A stretch of 64,000 nucleotides of DNA from Lumbricus rubellus (taxonomy: Eukaryota > Annelida > Clitellata > Crassiclitellata > Lumbricidae): NCBI GenBank assembly GCA_945859605.1, contig OX243820.1, positions 28,219,396 to 28,283,395 of the forward strand, read 5' to 3'. The position numbers were made by a program, and so were the translations under genes. Each line of letters opens with the position of its first letter. Position 1 is the stretch's first letter. Shown piece by piece: positions 58,060-64,000 of this stretch. The notes under the pieces are model-generated. The model saw nothing but the letters and a program-made list of their open reading frames with translations, made no database searches and was not told where the DNA came from.

Positions 58060-60320
58060 CACAATGAGACCTGTGCTCATTTCCAGAAGGGGATTTCTAA
58101 CCTTGATGCCTTGTGGGTAGGGTGGTCGTTAGAAATGAAAGCTGGAATCTACTGTTCTCCAAGTTTGCATTTGGTGCCATTCCATCCAGAAACATCACAC
58201 AAAAAGTTGTGAGAGAAAATATTAATATTTAGGACTTGCGCAACACCATCAAAGTTTCACCATGTATCAAAGAAGCGAAAACTTGAATTGCAAGCATAAT
58301 AAACCATGCATCCTCAAATCAGAATTCAATACAATGTGACTATATTATTGCATACATGATTACCAATGATTACACTGTTTGGTTATCAAGATTGCAATTA
58401 TTATTATTGCTGCTTAGGTATTTAATCAATGTCAATGTGACCTTGAAGACTCTGCGGCACTCTCTTTTGTTTGTGCTGAGAACGAGTTGCGATGTTCTTC
58501 TACAACTTCTGATATAAATTGTTTTTGTTGTTCATTCCTTGTACTTGAGGCATTGAAATGCTGAATAAGGGTGACATCTAAGCTAGATCACTGATAACCT
58601 TTATGGATCTCCAGCTTGTCGAGCTCTTCATGTAGTCTTCATGCTTTATACGACCGCTTAACTGGATCGTGTTCCAGAAGTGCATCTAGTAGTTTATTTC
58701 AAGATGCAGAACAGGTCATGGGTTGAATTTATCACGAAATGATGTCGATCTAGCCTTTTTTGCGAATGGTTGGGAGAAGAGTTGTATACGTTTGTGGACC
58801 TCAGAACCTTCTTTGTCTACTAGAACTGCTATGATCAATTTCTTCTCTCCCAATGACATGTCATTGTGAAAGAAACCTAAGCTTGCCAACAGCTTGGATA
58901 AATACCAGAGATTTCGGCCAAAGGGTGTCACATCGGCATCAGCAATGACCTTCCGTGGATATAAAGAGAGATAAAACAGCAGTACTAGATCGTTCCTAGG
59001 TTCAGTGGTTGCTGAATGCTGGTGGAGTTTGAAACTAATGGCGGCCATGTACATGTAGATGCATGTCCCAAATAGACTAATAAGCTTAATTAATTATTTC
59101 CGGATGCTCCCACACATATTCGTCATAAGATGAGCCGACTCTTTGACTATAATCGTTGCTGTAGCCTAGAGGATACTTGTCTTGAAATAGCAACATCCTC
59201 AAGCAGTAAATTGCTCTCGTCGTCCATTTAGGCTACTGTTATTGAGGGGTTTGCAGCCGATGCTAGCTTCTTTAAACCCTGCCGGTCTCCAGCTTCCAGA
59301 TATGCTCAGTCTCCTGAGTTGGAATTTTGTCAAAGAAGCTGCTTAGTAGTCTGAGTGATACTGTCCCAGGTCCCTGATGCCAAGTTTTTCACGCTTATGA
59401 TGATGGAGCAGTACTTTGAGCAGTTCTCTGCTAGAACGTCTCTTCAAGATGGGAGCTTGGAACCTTTGAAGCTCTCCTCTGTCCTCTAGCATGCGACATT
59501 ACCGCTAACGCTATTGTAATCGGCATCGCCTTCTCACTATTAGATGAAGACATTTTAATAATGCCCCTATAATGCTGTATATGTTAATAATAATTATGCA
59601 TGGCGTTGTTGGAAACAAGTTCAGCAATGAACAAGCAAAGCATGTTCAAGTGGTGAAGATAAGAACATGTCTGTAAGCCGATACAACAGGTCGAACAGGA
59701 AGGGATAGCAAGGATATTGTTGTTTGGAACACAAACAATTACATAGAACCTTTGCATCATAACACTGTAAGCTTATAGGGCCTAATACATGATAAATTCT
59801 GCAATGCATGAGATACTATACAGCCTAAACTATAATAATAGGCCTAATGTATGTAAGACTATGTGTATTGTGTACGGTAGTGCATTGATGACTTGGAATG
59901 TAACTAATAAAAGATCATAACATTGGACAGAATAGATCATTTTTCGCAGGAATTCCCTCACTTGTCAATTACCACAAAAATGCTCATAAAAATAAATAAT
60001 TAGCAATCACTGATGACAAAAATATTGTAGAATATATCTTTCAGCTGTGCCTAAGTAAAAATCATAAAGTGTTTCTGTCAGAAAACTATATTTCTAAGAC
60101 TTTGAAGTAAATAATACTTATGCTCAAAATTACGACAATTATTTGTAAAATACTAAACTTCAACGACGTTGCGCAAGTCCTAAATATTTTTCAATTCTGA
60201 TAATTTTTGGGCTACATAGGTTTTAGACCAAGTGGCACGGAAGGCCGGGTTGGAGAAATATGAGATATTAAGTTGAAAATTTTCTATTAGAGATGCAACC
60301 ACCCTACTTGTGGGGCTTTG
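58060..60320. mobile_element. Uncharacterised element with long imperfect inverted repeats
   Basis: A perfect 21-bp core AATATTTAGGACTTGCGCAAC at 58224-58244 is inverted at 60168-60188. Outside it the similarity continues in patches (TAGGGTGGTCGTT versus TAGGGTGGTTGCA; CCTTGTGGG versus CCCCACAAG), so arms may exceed 200 bp. A minus-strand frame at 58716-59054 reads PRNDLVLLFYLSLYPRKVIA and FGRNLWYLSKLLASLGFFHN and another at 59552-59420 begins MSSSNSEKAMPITIALAV; neither is recognised. No target duplication was found, and boundaries are approximate. Confidence 0.45.
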
Positions 60321-60380
60321 GTATTTTAATAGCTTGAACATGAGCATATCCCTAATGAGTTCGTATGTAATGTACATGTA

Positions 60381-61084
60381 TACCCGGTGTTTAGTTGTAC
60401 GAGAAACCTGTATGGTAGACCATAATGATTATGTTTGTCGTAACTCAATTGAATTCGGATCAAGTTTACAACTTTGGATTTGACATTTTCCGTATTACAA
60501 TTAAATTATTAGAAAGTCACTTTGTTTACAGTTTTTCACATGAAACCTTCTCTTCTGCACCCTTCTTTGTGCATTCTGCCACAACAGAATGAAAGCGATT
60601 AAACAAACCCATAGGTTAGAATTCCAGTGTAAAATGCGTTTGTCATTGTGGACATGGACATTTCACATTCACAAACCTTCCATTTGTTTTCTTTTACAAT
60701 GACCTCTACTGTGTGTGTGCGAACGAACGATACACACTTCAGCAGATTACTACTAGGCTTAGATTATACTAGGCTTAAATTATGCCACAATCTAGGTCTG
60801 AATGAAAAAATGACCTCAGTAAGAAATATTTTGACACTTTTCGAAAATTCTTGTTAATTTCTTACATCAAACAGAGCAAATATTATGTCACCTTGCCAAT
60901 CCATACTATGAACATACACAGAACTGGAAACTAAAAACCAAATATGTTTAGCTGCTCTATATCAAACTTTTGACAAGACCCCATACCCTCAAATATTTTG
61001 GAAAAGTTTACACCAGTGCTAATCTTAATGTCCAACAGATTAATCAAAGTTCACTTCCAGTGAATTCTGATTCCAATTGATCAG
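60381..61084. other. Intergenic, unassigned
   Basis: AT-rich, no supported gene or repeat. A TACTAGGCTTAGATTATACTAGGCTTAAATTA doublet near 60750 is the only visible structure. Confidence 0.3.
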
Positions 61085-62589
61085 TCAGCACAACTGGCAT
61101 TTAAAGAGATCTTTCCGGCGTTTTGGCAAAATGTTTTTATTGCAACAGCAACCATGAATCCACGTTTTGCAGTTGTCACACTGAAACCATGTTATTCTTG
61201 CCTTTGCTGAAAAACCTTTTGACAGCTCAGGTTGACCACACTTTGCACAGCTCTCGTCTATTGAAGCTATGGGTTGCGATGTACTAGAATTTGAACCATA
61301 GTTCGAGGGTACGTATGGTACGTATTATATTCTTTGAAAGGTACGTACGTATTTTAACGTACCTTATTGAAGGGTACGTAAAAGGTACGGTACAACACTT
61401 AACCGTGGCACATGCTATAAGTCATGGATTATTGATTATTCATGCCATGTCATGGTGTAACATACTCACTTACAAGTATTAGAGCCTTAAAATGTTATAT
61501 AATCACAAAAATCACCTCAGGCCGTTCATAATAACGTAAATACGCTGGTGACGTCACTTTGTTTGCATGTGCCAATAAGTGAGTAATTTAATATCGGTGA
61601 AGCGTCAAAACACTGACATATAATAATACTCAGAAATAAAATACGCGTATGGTACGCGTATTTTATTATTTGAAAGGTACGCACGTATTATATGCGTACC
61701 TTATATAAGGTACGCGTACGCATCGAACTATGATTTGAACCCTTTTGTTGCTTCTTCTTTGCCAGGCCTATAACAGTTGTTTCGCTACCTTTTGGCCGGC
61801 CTCGTTTACGCATTGCTGGTGGCATTTTTATTGCAGCAAACGTGTCCATCTTGCTTACTCCCGACAACTGTGTCTCGGTCTCAACACTTCCTGGCTTGTC
61901 TACGCTCATTGAAGCAGCCACTGGCTCTTCGTCATTCAACTCTACATCTGCTACCAGCGCTTCACCGCCCTGAACATCTTCAAAGAACACTTCTTCAAAA
62001 ATCTCCATTATTTCTTGGTTCATCTTCTACGACCAGAGCACCTCCAATTTCAGAAACAGTACCTACATTGCCTACAAGTTTCACTTCTTCACCTTTGCTC
62101 CAGGAGTCATATAGTTGTTGAAGGACTTCACATCGTCGCTCAAATATTGTCATTCCTGGTTCAGAACATAGCGATGCAATTCTGTCAGTAATATTCCGAG
62201 CTTCGCGATACTTAGCAGCCTGTGAAAGTTTGCGTGTTCTTTTCATGGGGGGACTGTCATCAACACGACTGATAGACGCAGTAGCATTGGTCCCCTCGTT
62301 TTGAAGAGCATTGCAGTCAGTCATATAACCGAACCGGCTCCAAGGACTGTCCAGCACAGATTCATCAAAAAGGTGTTGCTGAACCAGTTTCGAGTTTGCA
62401 CGGACTGAAATGAGTGTTTCAGCGTGCTCTAAATCTGTATGCAAACGCCTTTGCTGCGGTAAGTGAAAGTAAACTTCACTGCTGACTATATGATTGGAAT
62501 GGTTTGCGGAGAATTCCACCACGTCGAGAGATTCGCAATCGTCTGACAAGATCAGACGAACGCACATTCCGCAGTCAACTTTGCGTGAC
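61085..62589 (-). pseudogene. ZSWIM/MULE-like gene with AT-hook and C-terminal PHD-type finger, disrupted
   Basis: On the minus strand, an acceptor TTTTTTTGTGCAG opens an exon at 62589. It reads VRLILSDDCESLDVVEFSAN and HSNHIVSSEVYFHLPQQRRL, a pattern I associate with the N-terminal domain of ZSWIM/MULE-type proteins. It continues to AAKYREARNITDRIASL and FERRCEVLQQLYDSWSKG, then meets a stop at 61995. The sense continues in another frame (from 62023) through an acidic stretch to KRGRPKGSETTVIGLAKKK, an AT-hook-like basic motif. After the MITE at 61297-61732 the frame resumes with CAKCGQ, WFQCDNCKTWIHGCC and FKCQLC, a C4HC3 PHD-type finger, and stops at 61085. The SWIM finger and a transposase core are absent. 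Family assignment is moderate; the domain reading is firm. Confidence 0.6.
61297..61732. mobile_element. 436-bp MITE with 8-bp TSD inside the ZSWIM-like gene
   Basis: Termini CATAGTTCGA at both ends with GGTACG repeats and a GGTACGCGTA/TACGCGTACC motif inward. Target duplication ATTTGAAC at 61289-61296 and 61733-61740. The insertion adds HSSMRT and a stop to the host frame. Confidence 0.92.
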
Positions 62590-62790
62590 CTGCACAAAAA
62601 AACATACATTACCATTACATAATAATAATAACAGTGCAAAAATAGACATGTTAGTTTATGTTTAACATAGTGACTAAAATAATTTTTGTTGTTGCTCATG
62701 ATTAATTTTAACAATTTGCGTGTATGGTTCTTTATTAGATGATGACGATAATTTCTTACGTAAAAAGAAGATGCACTGATGAAAGTAATT
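62590..62790. other. Probable intron upstream of the ZSWIM-like exon
   Basis: AT-rich with a polypyrimidine tract before the acceptor at 62590-62591; no upstream exon was found in the window. Confidence 0.4.
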
Positions 62791-63905
62791 TCTTGTGTAA
62801 AGTAGAAGCTGGATTGATGAAAATTTCTTTGTTGGTAAATAGAGGTGGGACTAACCAAAATACTACATACTAATAAAATTCTAGGTAATCCTGTCAACAG
62901 CGGTCCCAAATTATTTCATCCGGCTATTGATATTAATTTAACGTTCATTCATTAAAATAATTGTTATGTAATTTGAAGTTGGATTTGTGAAGAAAATGTT
63001 CGTGTGAATAGAAACTGGATTGATGAAAATAGTTGTCTTCTAAATAGAAGCTGGACTGGTTAAACAAATGTATTGTGCAAAATAAAATCTGGATTGATGA
63101 AAATCATTCATTTTTTTGGTAAAGTTCTGGAAGTGGGACTGATGAAAATGATATATAGCATAAGATTAAATAGAAGTTAGATTAACGATGATAAATTTGA
63201 TTAACAGATTAACAGTTTCAATAGAAGCTGGATGAAATATTTGATATGCTGACTTATTTTATAGCGTTACATATTATGCACTGTACACGATATTATTAAA
63301 ATGAGAGTACTTGGTATAATTTGCGACCGCTGTTGACAGGATTATCAAATTCTATTTACACCAAAATTTATCTTCGTTAATCAAATTTATTATTTCGAAA
63401 TCGATATGGTGTATTTTAAGCGTATTTTATTATTTAGCGTGTGTATTTACATATTCCGTTGAAAAAAACCGTTGTAGCAGTTCATGTTTCTATTGAAAAG
63501 TTAAAAGCATAGAAAATTGAGCGGATATTGGAGGTTGGATTGATGAAAAATCTCATGGAAAATAGAAGAGCTCTGGATGATGAAAAGCACTTGGAAAATG
63601 GGACTAGGTTAAGGTATCTTTAATGGCTGAAATGGAAGCTGGATTTACGAAAATAACGCTTAAGAAATGGAAGCTGAATTGCTTAAAAGAATGCTTGAGA
63701 AATAGAAGTTGGACTGATGAAAAATATTTTTCATAAATAGAAGCGGATTGCTAAATAATTCTTAATTAAATAGGAGCTGGATTGATGACGACTAATTTTT
63801 TAAAGAAAACATTTGGATTCGAGAAAATATAATTGTTGCTCCAGCAGAAGCTGGATTAATTAAAATGATTCATGACAAGGTAGAAGTCGGATTGATGAAA
63901 TAAGC
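62790..63905 (+). repeat. Degenerate ~37-bp minisatellite
   Basis: At least eighteen variants of AATAGAAGCTGGATTGATGA occur, for example at about 62803, 63010, 63047, 63085, 63529, 63631, 63669, 63704, 63772, 63846 and 63883, with mostly 36-48 bp spacing. Units differ by substitutions and small indels. Confidence 0.85.
62874..63357. mobile_element. Foldback element within the minisatellite
   Basis: TAATCCTGTCAACAGCGGTC at 62886 is inverted at 63316-63344 (29 bp, one mismatch), with similarity extending outward through AAATTCTA. The interior is made of the same minisatellite units as the flanks. A CAACAGCGG core flanked by repeats is all it carries. Confidence 0.7.
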
Positions 63906-64000
63906 CTACCTGCGTGAGTTCGAAAATCGCACCCAAATAGTAAAATACGCTATTTATTTTTTGCTAAGCTGTTTGGAATAAAATACGCTAAAATGCACTT

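Noticed and set aside
61995..62909. 304-codon minus-strand ORF starting at 62909 taken as a whole gene
   Set aside because: The first ~105 codons are low-complexity intron translation; a clear splice acceptor at 62590-62591 opens the real coding.
62790..63905. CRISPR-like array from regularly spaced repeats
   Set aside because: Repeat units vary greatly, spacing is irregular, spacers are not unique, and the DNA is eukaryotic; a degenerate minisatellite fits.

Overview
This is AT-rich, repeat-dense eukaryotic DNA from a metazoan. Genes are split by GT-AG introns, three metazoan protein families are recognisable, and most of the rest is transposable-element sequence. The large LTR element is a Ty3/gypsy-type element whose integrase lies before its reverse transcriptase, the Gmr1-like order known from deuterostomes. 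I therefore favour an invertebrate deuterostome (a tunicate is possible), but the species cannot be named from this window.

Layout. (1) 16-778, minus: the 5' coding exon of a mixed-lineage kinase (MLK-type MAP3K) with an SH3 domain and the front of the kinase domain; the gene runs off the left edge. (2) 2.1-5.7 kb: a foldback MITE with an 8-bp target duplication, a dispersed repeat and three tRNA-derived SINEs. (3) 6.0-18.6 kb, plus: a decayed DNA topoisomerase II (TOP2) locus. N-terminal ATPase exons are followed by seven extra copies of the TOPRIM exon with its flanking intron, two retroelement fragments and a mariner remnant, and then by the ancestral EGDSAK exon (with a stop) and a last TOPRIM exon with altered metal-binding residues. 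A MITE with four G-quadruplex motifs sits in the last intron. (4) 19.4-24.5 kb: LINE remnants, tandem repeats and a clear hAT MITE. (5) 25,330-40,674, minus: a complete, nearly identical-LTR Gmr1-like retrotransposon with a 5-bp target duplication, split in gag by an 8.3-kb inverted-repeat transposon with a 9-bp target duplication. The inner element itself carries two hAT MITEs, a LINE remnant, microsatellites, an inverted duplication and a perfect 322-bp tandem duplication. (6) 41,126-56,283, plus: an intact 17-exon SREBP gene (sterol regulatory element binding protein) coding for about 1266 residues; all exon phases agree. (7) 58.0-60.4 kb: an uncharacterised inverted-repeat element. (8) 61,085-62,589, minus: remains of a ZSWIM/MULE-like gene with an AT-hook and a C-terminal PHD-type finger, broken by a 436-bp MITE and by a frame change. 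(9) 62.8-63.9 kb: a degenerate ~37-bp minisatellite enclosing a foldback element; related repeats occur in the first MITE and in SREBP intron 1.

Functionally, only the SREBP gene looks complete, with the MLK exon as part of a probably intact kinase gene. TOP2 and the ZSWIM-like gene are degenerating. The nested elements give relative ages: Gmr1 first, the inverted-repeat element inside it later. All exon boundaries are read by eye from splice consensus, phase and homology recalled from family knowledge; no transcript or database evidence was available.
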